55,829 nucleotides of DNA from Duganella sp. (GTDB taxonomy: Bacteria; Pseudomonadota; Gammaproteobacteria; Burkholderiales; Burkholderiaceae_D): NCBI GenBank assembly GCA_026225475.1, contig JAMFSU010000045.1:1-55829 (forward strand), read 5' to 3'. Each line of letters opens with the position of its first letter. Position 1 is the stretch's first letter. The translations under genes were made by a program, and so were the position numbers. Under the pieces are notes generated by a model. That model saw only the letters and a list, made by a program, of their open reading frames with translations. It ran no database searches and had not been told where the DNA came from. Below are positions 8,159-17,525 of the stretch, in pieces.

Positions 8159-9649
8159 ATGAAACCGATCTGGATTGTTGACGACGACGAATCAATACGC
8201 TGGGTATTGGAGAAAGCCCTGGCGCGTGAAAATCTCGCCACACAAAGTTTTTCCAGCGCACGCGATGCCATGCTGGCATTGCAGACCGGCACGCCGCAAG
8301 TATTGGTGTCCGATATTCGTATGCCGGGGGCCTCGGGCCTGGAGTTGCTGCAAACGATCAAGGCCAAGCATCCCGGTATTCCGGTGATCATCATCACCGC
8401 CTTTTCCGATCTTGATTCGGCTGTGTCGGCATTTCAGGGCGGCGCGTTTGAATATCTGGCCAAGCCCTTCGATGTCGACAAAGCGGTGGAGCTGATCCGC
8501 CGTGCGCTGGAAGAAAGTCTGCGCGAAGCCGATGTCGAGCAAGCCTCGGCCAATGCGCCAGAAATTCTCGGCCAGGCGCCGGCGATGCAGGATGTGTTCC
8601 GTGCCATCGGCCGTTTATCGCAATCGAATGTGACCGTGTTGATTACTGGCGAATCTGGTTCCGGCAAGGAATTGGTGGCGCGTGCATTGCATAAGCACAG
8701 CCCGCGCGCTTCGCAACCATTTGTCGCACTCAATACGGCGGCGATTCCCAAAGATTTGCTGGAATCTGAACTGTTCGGTCACGAACGTGGCGCTTTTACC
8801 GGCGCACAAGCGATGCGGCGCGGCCGCTTCGAACAGGCCGAAGGCGGCACGCTGTTTCTGGATGAAATTGGCGACATGCCACTTGATCTGCAAACGCGTT
8901 TGTTGCGTGTGCTGTCGGATGGTCATTTCTATCGCGTCGGCGGCCATCAATCGCTCAAGGCCAATGTGCGCGTGATCGCGGCGACCCATCAGAACCTTGA
9001 ATACCGCGTGCGTGAAGGTCTGTTCCGCGAAGACTTGTATCACCGCCTCAATGTGATTCGTCTGCGTCTGCCAAGCCTGCGTGAACGGCGCGAAGACGTA
9101 CCGATTCTGGCGCGCCACTTTCTCACGCAAAGTGCGCGGCAACTTGGAGTGGAAGCCAAGCGGCTGTCGCCGCAGGCAATGGTATTCCTGTCGCAACTGG
9201 AATTGCCAGGCAATGTGCGACAACTGGAAAATCTCTGCAACTGGATCACCGTGATGGCGCCAGGGCAGACCGTGGAAGTCAAGGATTTGCCGCAAGATCT
9301 GGTGGAAGAACGTAGCAATACCTTCCAGGCAGTGCCGACCCAAATGGCCGCAGCGCCAGTAATGCATGCACCTGAGGTGGCGGGTAGCGTGGCCGGATTC
9401 GACGGCGATGCCGGCGCTGAGCGTAACTGGATCAGCCTGCTTGAAGTTGAAGCCGCGCAAATGCTGAGCGAAGAGCGTCCGGAAGTGATGGACATTCTTG
9501 GTCGTCAGTTTGAAGCGGCATTGATCAAGATTGCACTCAAGCATACCCATGGCCGCAAGAACGATGCTGCAGTACGCCTGGGCATCGGCCGCAATACGAT
9601 CACACGCAAGATTCAGGAACTCGGCATCGGCGGCGCCGAAGACGATTGA
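8159..9649 (+). CDS. glnG: Nitrogen regulation response regulator NtrC
   Basis: 496 residues. Sigma54-dependent activator of nitrogen genes. Receiver domain 1-120 with acidic triad near residues 8-10 and phospho-acceptor D52 (VSDIRMPG); AAA+ domain with Walker A GESGSGKE at 164-171 and the sigma54-contact loop GAFTGA at 211-216; C-terminal Fis-type helix-turn-helix with [22 protein letters not shown] near the end. All the residues needed for phosphorylation, ATP hydrolysis and sigma54 contact are visible. It pairs with ntrB upstream and presumably acts at the half-site cluster upstream of glnA. A convergent terminator follows about 75 bases after the stop. Confidence 0.97.
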   Translation: MKPIWIVDDDESIRWVLEKALARENLATQSFSSARDAMLALQTGTPQVLVSDIRMPGASGLELLQTIKAKHPGIPVIIITAFSDLDSAVSAFQGGAFEYLAKPFDVDKAVELIRRALEESLREADVEQASANAPEILGQAPAMQDVFRAIGRLSQSNVTVLITGESGSGKELVARALHKHSPRASQPFVALNTAAIPKDLLESELFGHERGAFTGAQAMRRGRFEQAEGGTLFLDEIGDMPLDLQTRLLRVLSDGHFYRVGGHQSLKANVRVIAATHQNLEYRVREGLFREDLYHRLNVIRLRLPSLRERREDVPILARHFLTQSARQLGVEAKRLSPQAMVFLSQLELPGNVRQLENLCNWITVMAPGQTVEVKDLPQDLVEERSNTFQAVPTQMAAAPVMHAPEVAGSVAGFDGDAGAERNWISLLEVEAAQMLSEERPEVMDILGRQFEAALIKIALKHTHGRKNDAAVRLGIGRNTITRKIQELGIGGAEDD

Positions 9650-9724
9650 AAATGAGTAATTGAAGGGGAGTGGAAGCGCAGGCTGGAGCGGGGTAGGGCA
9701 ATAACACAGTCAAACAATAAATTC

Positions 9725-9760
9725 GGGTCGGGTGCCAGCAGGTACCCGACCCAATTTTTT
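9725..9760. terminator. Bidirectional-type terminator between ntrC and the MHS transporter
   Basis: GGGTCGGGT (9725-9733) and ACCCGACCC (9744-9752) form a perfect 9-bp stem with a 10-base loop, followed by TTTTTT on the plus strand. The left flank is A/T-rich, so it may also serve the minus-strand transporter gene that ends at 9759. Confidence 0.85.
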
Positions 9761-11048
9761 ATTTCACTTTCAAGCGATAGCGAGCGGCGCTCGATGCCAG
9801 GAAGCTCAAGGCAGCGCCAAAGATGACGAAGAAGCTGACCGCTAGCTTGTTGCCGGTTACCTGGATCAGCCAGGTAATGATCAGTGCAGCAAAGCCGCCA
9901 AAGATCATCACGGCAATGTTATAGCTCAAGGACATGCCGGTGCCACGTGTCTGTACCGGAAACACATCGGCCAGCAAAGCAGGCATCACCGCAAAGTACA
10001 TGGTCATGAGCACACCGATGACGACTTGCAGCAGCAACAGATTGGTGAACGTTGGTGCATTTGTCAGGAACACGAACATCGGATAGGTCAGCACGATATA
10101 CAGCAGGCTGCTGGCGATCATGAATGGCGTGCGGCCGTATTTGTCGGACAACTGGCCCACCAGCGGCGAGAAGATCATCATGATCAAGCCCGATACCAGC
10201 ATGGCAACATACGACGACCAGGCCGGCATGCCTAATTGCTTGGTGGCGTAGGTCGGCATGTACAAGGCCAGATAGACCGACACGGTTGCCATGATGACGG
10301 CGCCGGTGCCAATCAAGAGACGTTCCTTTTGATGCATGAAGGTATCGCGCAACGGTGTAGCGGTGCGTTCGGTCGAGGCGAATTCTGGCGATTCATCCAG
10401 GTTGCGGCGAATGTACAGACCGGCCGGGCCGATCAGCAAGCCGAACAGGAATGGCAGACGCCAGCCCCAGGACAACAGTTGCTCAGTGGTCAGCAGGCCG
10501 TTGAGCGCAGCACCAAAGGCGCCCGCCAGCAACAGACTCAGACCCTGGCTGGCGACCTGCCAGCTAGAGAAAAAACCACGGCGATGCGGCGCATGTTCGA
10601 CCAGAAAGGCGGTCGAGCTGCCGAATTCACCGCCAGCTGAAAAGCCCTGGATCAAACGCGCCAGCACAATACCAGCCGGAGCCCACAGGCCAATGGTGGC
10701 ATAGCTGGGCATGAAGGCGATCAATGCCGTGCCGACCATCATCAATGCAATTGACAGAGTCAGCGCTGCTTTGCGACCGACCCGATCGGAGTAGGCACCA
10801 AGCACGATGGCACCCAGGGGACGCATGAAGAAAGACACGCCAAAGGTGGCGAAGGTCACCAACAGCGATACCGAGTCATTCCCGGTCGGGAAAAACAGTT
10901 TGGCAATGACCACGGCAAAGGCGCCGTAGATCAACACATCGAACCATTCCAGCGCGTTGCCGATCGAGGATGAAATGACGGCGCGCCAAGTCTGTGGATG
11001 GAGTTTTTGGGATGCGATATTGCTGGTTGCGGACCCATTATTATTCAT
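9759..11048 (-). CDS. MHS-family MFS transporter, probable carboxylate:proton symporter
   Basis: 429 residues with 12 predicted membrane segments. SSSIGNALEWFDVLIYG at about residues 27-43 is the start motif of the metabolite:H+ symporter (MHS) branch, which includes citrate, alpha-ketoglutarate, shikimate and proline/betaine carriers. YSDRVGRKAAL between segments 2 and 3 is the general MFS loop motif. The substrate cannot be read from sequence. It lies directly downstream of prpR on the same strand (181-base gap), so uptake of propionate, 2-methylcitrate or another tricarboxylate is a reasonable guess. GGGAG lies 7 bases before the ATG. The gap to prpR contains its own sigma70-like promoter. 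Confidence 0.85.
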   Translation of the reverse strand: MNNNGSATSNIASQKLHPQTWRAVISSSIGNALEWFDVLIYGAFAVVIAKLFFPTGNDSVSLLVTFATFGVSFFMRPLGAIVLGAYSDRVGRKAALTLSIALMMVGTALIAFMPSYATIGLWAPAGIVLARLIQGFSAGGEFGSSTAFLVEHAPHRRGFFSSWQVASQGLSLLLAGAFGAALNGLLTTEQLLSWGWRLPFLFGLLIGPAGLYIRRNLDESPEFASTERTATPLRDTFMHQKERLLIGTGAVIMATVSVYLALYMPTYATKQLGMPAWSSYVAMLVSGLIMMIFSPLVGQLSDKYGRTPFMIASSLLYIVLTYPMFVFLTNAPTFTNLLLLQVVIGVLMTMYFAVMPALLADVFPVQTRGTGMSLSYNIAVMIFGGFAALIITWLIQVTGNKLAVSFFVIFGAALSFLASSAARYRLKVK

Positions 11049-11147
11049 GCGAGCTCCCTGATTTGAGATAAAGGTGGTTCAACTGCATGTGGTTTGCGCA
11101 TCCAGAAAATACGTAAACAATATGCGGCTGAAGCGGACAACCGACCG

Positions 11148-11177
11148 AGAATACGGGTAGGCTGGCGCGGCTGTCAA
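11148..11177 (-). promoter_or_regulatory. Possible sigma70 promoter of the MHS transporter
   Basis: On the minus strand a perfect TTGACA -35 (11172-11177) is followed after 18 bases by TATTCT (11148-11153), a 4/6 match to the -10. It lies in the 181-base gap between prpR and the transporter, about 100 bases before the start codon. Confidence 0.45.
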
Positions 11178-11229
11178 TTGCCAGATCAGCATGTAAGCAG
11201 AAAATTGACGGCGGCGTTTGGATGGATTC

Positions 11230-12864
11230 TTATATTGTGGGAATGTGGATTGCGTTGAGCTTGCGCCAGAGCGTGGTGCGACTGATGCCGAGATAGTCTG
11301 CGGTAGCGCTGCGATTGCCGCCAAAGCGCGTCAACACGTCCTGCAGACTTTCTTCTGCCTGGCCTGCTGCCGCGGTCGGCATTGCAGCGTCACGCACCAG
11401 TTCCGGTGCGACGCGCGCCAATAGACTGGGGGTCAGCGCCTGCAACGGTTCGGCTGCCAGGAACAGCGCTAGACGCTCCATCAGATTACGTAATTCGCGT
11501 ACATTGCCGGGCCAGTCATAGTGCGCTAGAAGTGGAATGCAGCGCGCAATCTCGGCATGCAGATTGGCATGCGGGCGCACATCCATTGCCGCCAGTGCAT
11601 GCTTGAGGCACCATTCGGCCAGTGGCGCCAGATCGTCGGGGCGCGCGCGCAAGGGGGGGAGCGTCATGCGTAATACGCTGAGTCGGTAAAACAGATCGGC
11701 ACGGAAGCGGCCATCCTTGATGCGGCTATCGAGGTCGCAATGGGTGGCGCTGATGATGCGCACCTGGATTGGTATCGGCCGCGTGCCACCGACGCGCACC
11801 ACTTCTCGTTCTTCCAGCACACGCAGCAAACGGGTTTGTAATGCCAGCGGCATTTCACCGATTTCGTCGAGCAACAGGGTGCCGCGATGCGCGCTTTCGA
11901 ACAAGCCGGCACGGCCGCCGCGGCGCGATCCGGTGAAGGCACCTTCTTCATGACCGAACAACTCCGACTCCAGCAAGGATTCGGCCAGCGCACCGCAATT
12001 GACCGCAACGAAGGGGTGGTGCGCTTGCAGCTTGCCTTGCATTTGTGGATGGGCGCGATGGATCGCCTGGGCGACCAATTCCTTGCCAGTGCCGGTTTCG
12101 CCTTGAATCAGCACGGTCGCCGGTGACTTGGCAAACAGTGTGATTGACTGGCGCAGACTTTCCATTTCGGCAGAGTCACCGCGTAAATCGTTGAGATGGT
12201 GTTTGGCGCGTAAGGTATCGGCGACAGGTACGCTACGGCCACGGTGCGATTCCAGTTGCGTCAGTCGTGCCAGTTCCAGCGCATCATCAAATGCTTGCCG
12301 GATGGTCGCCGACGAGTAGACAAAAATGCCCGCCAGACCAGCTTCTTCGGCCAGGTCGGTGATCAGGCCGGCGCCGACGATGGCCTTGATACCGGCTGCT
12401 TTCAATTCATTGATTTGGGCGCGCGCATCTTCTTCGGTGGCATAAGTGCGCTGCACAATGTTCAAGCCAAAGGTGCTCTGGAACTCGCTCAATGCCGGCA
12501 TGGTTTCCTGGTAGGTGATCAGGCCGATATCCGGCGTGATCTTGCGTGCACGCGCCAGTGCCTGCATGACGTCGAAGCCGCTGGCCTTGGCGATGATGAC
12601 TGGTACCGATAAGCGACTCTTTAGATACGCACCATTGGACCCGGCTGCAATCACGGCATCACAACGTTCGTTGGCCAGGCGCTCGCGAATATGCCGCACC
12701 GCATCTTCAAAACCGAGCGGGATTGGCTCGATCTCGGCTTGTTCATCGTATTCCAGCGTGATGTCGCGGAACAGATCAAACAGGCGTGACACCGATACCG
12801 TCCAGATGACCGGCTTGTCATTGCCATCGTGTTGATCTCTGGGATGGTGGATAGGGTGTTTCAT
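11230..12864 (-). CDS. prpR: Propionate catabolism activator PrpR (sigma54-dependent)
   Basis: 544 residues. N-terminal PrpR sensor domain (about 18-205), known in Salmonella to respond to 2-methylcitrate; AAA+ domain with Walker A GETGTGKE (255-262); C-terminal Fis-type helix-turn-helix ([20 protein letters not shown]). The sigma54-contact loop reads GAFTGS (308-313) rather than GAFTGA, a serine variant I believe also occurs in other PrpR proteins. It is divergent from prpB. Three direct repeats of TGTTTCA and part of a fourth lie upstream of or across its start codon, suggesting it also controls itself. The transporter gene lies just downstream. Confidence 0.95.
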   Translation of the reverse strand: MKHPIHHPRDQHDGNDKPVIWTVSVSRLFDLFRDITLEYDEQAEIEPIPLGFEDAVRHIRERLANERCDAVIAAGSNGAYLKSRLSVPVIIAKASGFDVMQALARARKITPDIGLITYQETMPALSEFQSTFGLNIVQRTYATEEDARAQINELKAAGIKAIVGAGLITDLAEEAGLAGIFVYSSATIRQAFDDALELARLTQLESHRGRSVPVADTLRAKHHLNDLRGDSAEMESLRQSITLFAKSPATVLIQGETGTGKELVAQAIHRAHPQMQGKLQAHHPFVAVNCGALAESLLESELFGHEEGAFTGSRRGGRAGLFESAHRGTLLLDEIGEMPLALQTRLLRVLEEREVVRVGGTRPIPIQVRIISATHCDLDSRIKDGRFRADLFYRLSVLRMTLPPLRARPDDLAPLAEWCLKHALAAMDVRPHANLHAEIARCIPLLAHYDWPGNVRELRNLMERLALFLAAEPLQALTPSLLARVAPELVRDAAMPTAAAGQAEESLQDVLTRFGGNRSATADYLGISRTTLWRKLNAIHIPTI

Positions 12865-12902
12865 GTTTCATGGTAGGTGTTTCAGATGTTTCAAATGTAA
12901 CA
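12857..12902. promoter_or_regulatory. Probable PrpR binding region (TGTTTCA repeats)
   Basis: TGTTTCA occurs at 12857, 12864, 12878 and 12887, and TGTAACA at 12896. The last two form an imperfect palindrome (TGTTTCA-AA-TGTAACA). The first two copies overlap the prpR start codon. The region is centred about 180 bases before the predicted prpB transcription start, a normal enhancer distance. Assignment to PrpR is inferred from position and repetition. Confidence 0.6.
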
Positions 12903-12960
12903 CGGATGCACTCCGAGGTGTCATCGGACCGTGGCAGGGTGGCGCCATGCCAAATTTAGC

Positions 12961-12973
12961 TAAGTGATTGATT
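12961..12973 (-). promoter_or_regulatory. IHF site in the prp promoter
   Basis: TAAGTGATTGATT is a full match, on the minus strand, to the IHF consensus WATCAANNNNTTR. It lies between the TGTTTCA repeats and the sigma54 promoter, where IHF commonly bends DNA to bring a sigma54 activator to the polymerase. Confidence 0.6.
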
Positions 12974-13037
12974 ATTTGTGTTTTTATAGCGCAACCCAGC
13001 TTGGCCCATCGTGCTACTTGCGACCTAACAACGGGCT

Positions 13038-13053
13038 TGGCATGTCCATTGCA
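13038..13053 (+). promoter_or_regulatory. Sigma54 promoter of prpBCD
   Basis: TGGCATGTCCATTGCA matches TGGCAYG-N4-TTGCW at every defined position; GG (13039-13040) and GC (13051-13052) are 10 bases apart. Predicted start about 13064, giving a leader of about 38 bases to the prpB ATG at 13102. This rules out the upstream in-frame starts for prpB. Confidence 0.85.
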
Positions 13054-13101
13054 ATCAAGCTAGCCATTCAAATCGCTGAAACAACGGCAAAGGACATTTT
13101 C

Positions 13102-13983
13102 ATGAGTAGCGCTTCAAGCAAGACCAAACAACTCCTGCGCGACAAGGTCAATGCGCGCAGCGGCCTGCTGGTGCCGGGCGCATTCAATGCCTTGTCGGCG
13201 CGCGTGATTGCCGATCTCGGATTCGAAGCCTTATATGTTACCGGTGCCGGCGTGACCAATATGTACTTCGGCATGCCCGATCAAGGTTTTATCGGTCTCA
13301 ACGAGTTGGCGGACCACACTGCACGCATCCGCGATGCGGTCGAGATTCCATTGATCGTCGATGCCGATACCGGCTTTGGCAATGCGCTCAACGTGCGCCA
13401 CGCGATTCGTACGCTCGAACGTGCCGGCGCCGATGCCGTGCAATTGGAAGATCAGGTTTCCCCCAAGCGTTGTGGTCATTTCAACGGCAAGGACGTGATT
13501 TCCTGTGCCGAGATGGTCGGCAAGATCCATGCGGCTGTCGATGCACGCAGCGATGAAGGCATGTTGATCATGGCGCGCACTGATGCGCGCAGCGTGCACG
13601 GCTTTGAAGATGCGCTGGAGCGCGCCGCCCGTTACAGCGAAGCCGGTGCCGATATTCTGTTTGTCGAAGCCACCGAAACAGCGGAGGAAATCCGTCGCCT
13701 GCCGCAGGTGCTGGACAAGCCGCAACTGGTCAATCTGGTCATCGGTGGCAAGACCCCGATCTTCAGCGCCGACGAATTGGGCGCGCTCGGCTATGGCATC
13801 GTGTTGTATGCCAATGCCGCCTTGCAAGGCGCAGTCGCGGGTATGCAAAAAGCCCTGACCGTGTTGCGCGACAGCCATAGGCTGGATGAAGATCCACGCA
13901 TTGTGACGCCGTTCGCGGAGCGTCAACGGCTGGTCAACAAGCCCATGTATGACCAGCTCGAACAGAAATACGCGGACAAATAA
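13102..13983 (+). CDS. prpB: 2-methylisocitrate lyase
   Basis: 293 residues. Splits 2-methylisocitrate into pyruvate and succinate, the last step of the 2-methylcitrate cycle, in the cytoplasm. Family signatures are LLVPGAFNALSARV, the metal-binding VDADTGFG, and the catalytic PKRCGH loop with C124. The ATG at 13102 has AAAGGA 7 bases upstream and lies after the sigma54 promoter; a frame open further upstream (to 12964) would put the promoter inside the gene. First gene of the prp operon, divergent from prpR; prpC follows after 88 bases. Confidence 0.96.
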   Translation: MSSASSKTKQLLRDKVNARSGLLVPGAFNALSARVIADLGFEALYVTGAGVTNMYFGMPDQGFIGLNELADHTARIRDAVEIPLIVDADTGFGNALNVRHAIRTLERAGADAVQLEDQVSPKRCGHFNGKDVISCAEMVGKIHAAVDARSDEGMLIMARTDARSVHGFEDALERAARYSEAGADILFVEATETAEEIRRLPQVLDKPQLVNLVIGGKTPIFSADELGALGYGIVLYANAALQGAVAGMQKALTVLRDSHRLDEDPRIVTPFAERQRLVNKPMYDQLEQKYADK

Positions 13984-14071
13984 GTATGGCGTCAACGCAA
14001 GCCTTGCGTTGCTGTAGTAGCCATAGGTCACCACCCATAGGTAATCATCCATAATCAGCGAGGAGATGTTG

Positions 14072-15226
14072 ATGAGCGAGCAACAGCCAACCGGTTTCAA
14101 ACCGAAAAAATCTGTCGCCTTGTCGGGCGTAACCGCCGGCAATACGGCGCTATGTACCGTCGGCAAAACCGGTAACGACTTGCACTATCGCGGCTACGAC
14201 ATTCTTGATGTCGCCGACAGTTGCGAATTTGAAGAAATTGCCCACTTGCTGGTACACGGCAAACTGCCGACCAGCGCCGAACTGAAAGCCTACAAAGCCA
14301 AGCTGAAAGCCTTGCGCGGCGTGCCGGCCAATGTCAAGGCGGCACTCGAATGGCTGCCGGCGGCTTCGCATCCGATGGATGTGATGCGCACCGGCGTGTC
14401 GGCACTGGGCTGTGTGCTGCCAGAGAAAGACGACCACAATACGCCCGGCGCACGTGATATTGCCGACCGTCTGATGGCCTCGTTGGGATCGATGTTGTTG
14501 TACTGGTATCACTACAGCCACAACGGCAAGCGGATTGAGGTGGAAACCGATGACGAGTCGATCGGCGGTCATTTTCTGCATCTGCTGCATGGTGAAAAAC
14601 CATCGGCACTGTGGGAAAAAGCCATGCATACCTCGCTGATCCTGTATGCCGAGCACGAATTCAATGCATCGACCTTTACCGGACGTGTCATCGCTGGCAC
14701 TGGTTCCGACATGTATTCAGCGATTACCGGCGCCATCGGTGCACTGCGCGGTCCCAAGCATGGCGGCGCCAACGAAGTGGCGTTCGAGATTCAAAAGCGC
14801 TATGACAATCCCGACGAAGCCGAAGCCGATATCAAACGCCGGGTCGACAACAAGGAAGTGGTGATTGGCTTCGGCCATCCGGTCTATACCATTTCCGACC
14901 CGCGCAACAAGGTAATCAAGGAAGTGGCGCGCAATCTATCCAAGGATGCCGGTTCCCTGAAGATGTTCGACATCGCCGAACGGCTGGAAACCGTGATGTG
15001 GGATATCAAAAAAATGTTCCCTAATCTGGACTGGTTCTCCGCCGTGTCTTACCACATGATGGGCGTGCCGACGGCGATGTTTACGCCACTGTTCGTGATT
15101 GCGCGCACCTCCGGCTGGGCTGCGCATATTATTGAACAGCGTATCGACAACAAGATCATTCGGCCCTCGGCCAATTATGTAGGTCCTGAAGACCTGAAGT
15201 TTGTGCCGATCGGCAAGCGCAAGTAA
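14072..15226 (+). CDS. prpC: 2-methylcitrate synthase
   Basis: 384 residues. Condenses propionyl-CoA with oxaloacetate to 2-methylcitrate. Citrate-synthase family marks are visible: [20 protein letters not shown], the catalytic-histidine segment GFGHPVY, and the C-terminal [10 protein letters not shown]. Length is typical for PrpC and shorter than the main citrate synthase GltA. Two ATG codons are possible; I chose 14072 because AGGAG (14061-14065) is 6 bases upstream, while the ATG at 14066 directly abuts it. Second gene of the prp operon. Confidence 0.95.
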   Translation: MSEQQPTGFKPKKSVALSGVTAGNTALCTVGKTGNDLHYRGYDILDVADSCEFEEIAHLLVHGKLPTSAELKAYKAKLKALRGVPANVKAALEWLPAASHPMDVMRTGVSALGCVLPEKDDHNTPGARDIADRLMASLGSMLLYWYHYSHNGKRIEVETDDESIGGHFLHLLHGEKPSALWEKAMHTSLILYAEHEFNASTFTGRVIAGTGSDMYSAITGAIGALRGPKHGGANEVAFEIQKRYDNPDEAEADIKRRVDNKEVVIGFGHPVYTISDPRNKVIKEVARNLSKDAGSLKMFDIAERLETVMWDIKKMFPNLDWFSAVSYHMMGVPTAMFTPLFVIARTSGWAAHIIEQRIDNKIIRPSANYVGPEDLKFVPIGKRK

Positions 15227-15359
15227 CGGTTGATGCAGGATGGTAAAGCGCGACTGACTAGAAAACATGTTGCATTGCAATGGCGAGTAAGACGAGAAAA
15301 TGGAACGAAAGTTAGTAATATGCCGTCCATAATCTTTTGAGCCTGAAATTGGAATCAAC

Positions 15360-15770
15360 ATGTTTAACTTCTACAAAAGCGCCAAAGCGACGCCTGCTTT
15401 TACGCTGACCTTCGCGCTTACTCTGCTGTTGGCGGCCTGCGCCGAGCGGGTGCCACTGACCGAAACCAAACCAGTGCCGTCGCTGCTGCAACCGGCAGTG
15501 GCCGCGATCCGGCCAGCCTGGGCAGGCAAGATGGCTTCCGGTTCGTTCTCTTGCGAACAGGGTGCGCGGGTCGAGATCAAGGTCGATGGCGACAACATGG
15601 CTCTGGTGTGGAAGGGCAGTACTTACAAGATGACACCGGTATCGACCAGTACCGGTGCATTGCGTTATGAAAACCATGGCGATGGACTGGTCTGGATCCA
15701 GATTCCCTCGAAGTCGATGCTGTTGAATTCGAAGATCGGCCAGCAACTCGCCAACAATTGCAGGAATTGA
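15360..15770 (+). CDS. MliC/PliC-like lipoprotein (possible C-type lysozyme inhibitor)
   Basis: 136 residues. N-terminal lipoprotein signal: hydrophobic FALTLLLAAC with the lipobox cysteine near residue 24. The mature part has FSCEQGARVEIKVDGD, then LVWKGSTYKMTPV-STSTGALRYE and a distal pair-forming Cys near the C-terminus. The spacing (Cys, buried strand, STSTG-x-x-Y, terminal Cys) resembles the MliC family, which inhibits animal-type (C-type) lysozyme from the periplasmic face; the usual W-x-K-G motif is replaced by WIQIPSKS, so inhibition is uncertain. It lies between prpC and prpD on the same strand, an odd place for such a protein, and would be transcribed with them. A plain hypothetical lipoprotein is the alternative. 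Confidence 0.6.
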   Translation: MFNFYKSAKATPAFTLTFALTLLLAACAERVPLTETKPVPSLLQPAVAAIRPAWAGKMASGSFSCEQGARVEIKVDGDNMALVWKGSTYKMTPVSTSTGALRYENHGDGLVWIQIPSKSMLLNSKIGQQLANNCRN

Positions 15771-15845
15771 CGATTCTGTCGGAGCGCATTGCCAGGTTTC
15801 GGACAGGATTCGATTTTTAATGATGTTTCGCTAATAGGAAAAATA

Positions 15846-17297
15846 ATGTCCGCGCATATTTCAAATGTCCGTCCCAAGCATGACAAAGTGTTGGTCGATA
15901 TCGTCGACTACGTCACCAAGTACAAGATCGTCTCCACAGTGGCCTATGACACTGCGCGTAATTGTCTGATTGATACACTGGGTTGCGGACTGGAAGCGCT
16001 GGAGTATCCTGCCTGCAAAAAATTGATGGGGCCGGTGGTGCCAGGCACAGTTGTGCCCAATGGCGCCAAGGTGCCGGGCACGCAATTTCAACTGGACCCG
16101 ATCCAGGCCGCGTTCAATATCGGCACCATGATCCGCTGGCTCGACTTCAACGATACCTGGCTGGCCGCCGAATGGGGCCATCCATCGGATAACCTTGGCG
16201 GCATTCTGGCCACGGCCGACTGGCTCTCGCGCAATGCTGTGGCGGCGGGCAAGAAGCCGCTGACGATGAAGGATGTGCTCACCGGCATGATCAAGGCGCA
16301 CGAAATTCAAGGTTGTATCGCGCTGGAAAACTCATTCAACAAAGTCGGGCTCGATCACGTGGTGCTGGTCAAGGTCGCCTCGACTGCGGTGGTCGCTGAA
16401 ATGCTTGGCCTGACGCGTGATGAAATCCTCAATGCGGTGTCGCTGGCCTGGGTTGACGGGCAATCGCTGCGGACGTATCGCCATGCGCCCAATACCGGTT
16501 CGCGCAAGTCTTGGGCGGCAGGTGACGCAACCTCGCGTGCCGTGCGTCTGGCCTTGATCGCCAAGACCGGTGAAATGGGGTATCCATCGGTGTTGACTGC
16601 CAAGACCTGGGGTTTCTACGATGTGTTGTTCAAGGGGCAGCCATTCAAATTTCAGCGCAAGTATGGATCGTATGTGATGGAAAATGTCTTGTTCAAAATA
16701 TCTTTCCCGGCCGAGTTCCACTCGCAGACGGCAGTGGAAGCGGCGATGACCTTGCACGCCGAACTGGTCAAGACCGGCAAGAAAGTCGAAGACATCAAAA
16801 AGATCACGATACGCACACACGAGGCCTGCATCCGTATCATCGACAAGAAAGGCCCGCTCAACAATCCGGCCGACCGCGACCATTGCATCCAATACATGGT
16901 GGCCGTACCGCTGATCTTTGGCCGATTGACCGCCTCCGATTATGAAGATGATGTCGCGACCGACAAGCGTATCGATGTCTTGCGCGACAAGATCGTCTGC
17001 GTCGAAGATACCGCCTATACCAAGGATTATCACGATCCGAAGAAGCGTTCGATCGCCAATGCGCTGACTGTCGAATTCAAGGACGGCAAGAAGCTCAAGG
17101 AAGTCGTGGTCGAATATCCTATCGGTCATGCGCGTCGCCGCAAAGATGGCATCCCACTGCTGGAAGCCAAGTTCAAGACCAATCTGGCGCGTCAGTTCCC
17201 GCTCAAGCAACAGCAAAATATTCTGAAAATTTCACTCGACCAGAAAAAACTGGAAGCGATGCCGGTCAATGAGTATGTCGATTTGTACGTCATCTGA
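15846..17297 (+). CDS. prpD: 2-methylcitrate dehydratase (MmgE/PrpD family)
   Basis: 483 residues, standard PrpD length. Dehydrates 2-methylcitrate to 2-methyl-cis-aconitate, without an iron-sulfur cluster. Family segments include [53 protein letters not shown] and [15 protein letters not shown] chose ATG 15846 because AATAGGAAAAATA precedes it and the protein then begins like other PrpD proteins. The operon has prpD rather than the acnD-prpF pair used by some relatives, so hydration to 2-methylisocitrate would depend on an aconitase (AcnB) encoded elsewhere. A terminator follows 16 bases after the stop. Confidence 0.96.
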   Translation: MSAHISNVRPKHDKVLVDIVDYVTKYKIVSTVAYDTARNCLIDTLGCGLEALEYPACKKLMGPVVPGTVVPNGAKVPGTQFQLDPIQAAFNIGTMIRWLDFNDTWLAAEWGHPSDNLGGILATADWLSRNAVAAGKKPLTMKDVLTGMIKAHEIQGCIALENSFNKVGLDHVVLVKVASTAVVAEMLGLTRDEILNAVSLAWVDGQSLRTYRHAPNTGSRKSWAAGDATSRAVRLALIAKTGEMGYPSVLTAKTWGFYDVLFKGQPFKFQRKYGSYVMENVLFKISFPAEFHSQTAVEAAMTLHAELVKTGKKVEDIKKITIRTHEACIRIIDKKGPLNNPADRDHCIQYMVAVPLIFGRLTASDYEDDVATDKRIDVLRDKIVCVEDTAYTKDYHDPKKRSIANALTVEFKDGKKLKEVVVEYPIGHARRRKDGIPLLEAKFKTNLARQFPLKQQQNILKISLDQKKLEAMPVNEYVDLYVI

Positions 17298-17313
17298 TTT
17301 TGATTTTTGTGAG

Positions 17314-17345
17314 AAAAAAGGATGCGTTGATGCATCCTTTTTTTT
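17314..17345 (+). terminator. Terminator after prpD
   Basis: GGATGC (17320-17325) and GCATCC (17332-17337) form a 6-bp stem with a 6-base loop, preceded by an A-run and followed by eight T. It ends the prpBC-lipoprotein-prpD transcript, so prpE likely has its own start or depends on readthrough. Confidence 0.85.
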
Positions 17346-17525
17346 CGTGAGTCCATTGTTCAGTGCGACAAAAAAATGGGCGGGAATTTAAGCTGGGCGT
17401 AAGAAAATTCTGCCAAAGTAGAGCGCAATATGCGCGGCAACATAAGTCGCCATCAATAAAATAAAACCTGTGCCGGCGCAGCTTGGCCGCATACCCAATC
17501 AGGACGATTGCCATGAGGAGACATC

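Noticed and set aside
11148..11200. Sigma54 promoter for the MHS transporter
   Set aside because: The nearest TGGCA..GC pair on the minus strand has 9, not 10, bases between GG and GC, so it does not fit the fixed sigma54 spacing; a sigma70 match is better.
17346..17525. Sigma54 promoter for prpE
   Set aside because: I searched for GG-N10-GC with flanking consensus and found none in this gap.
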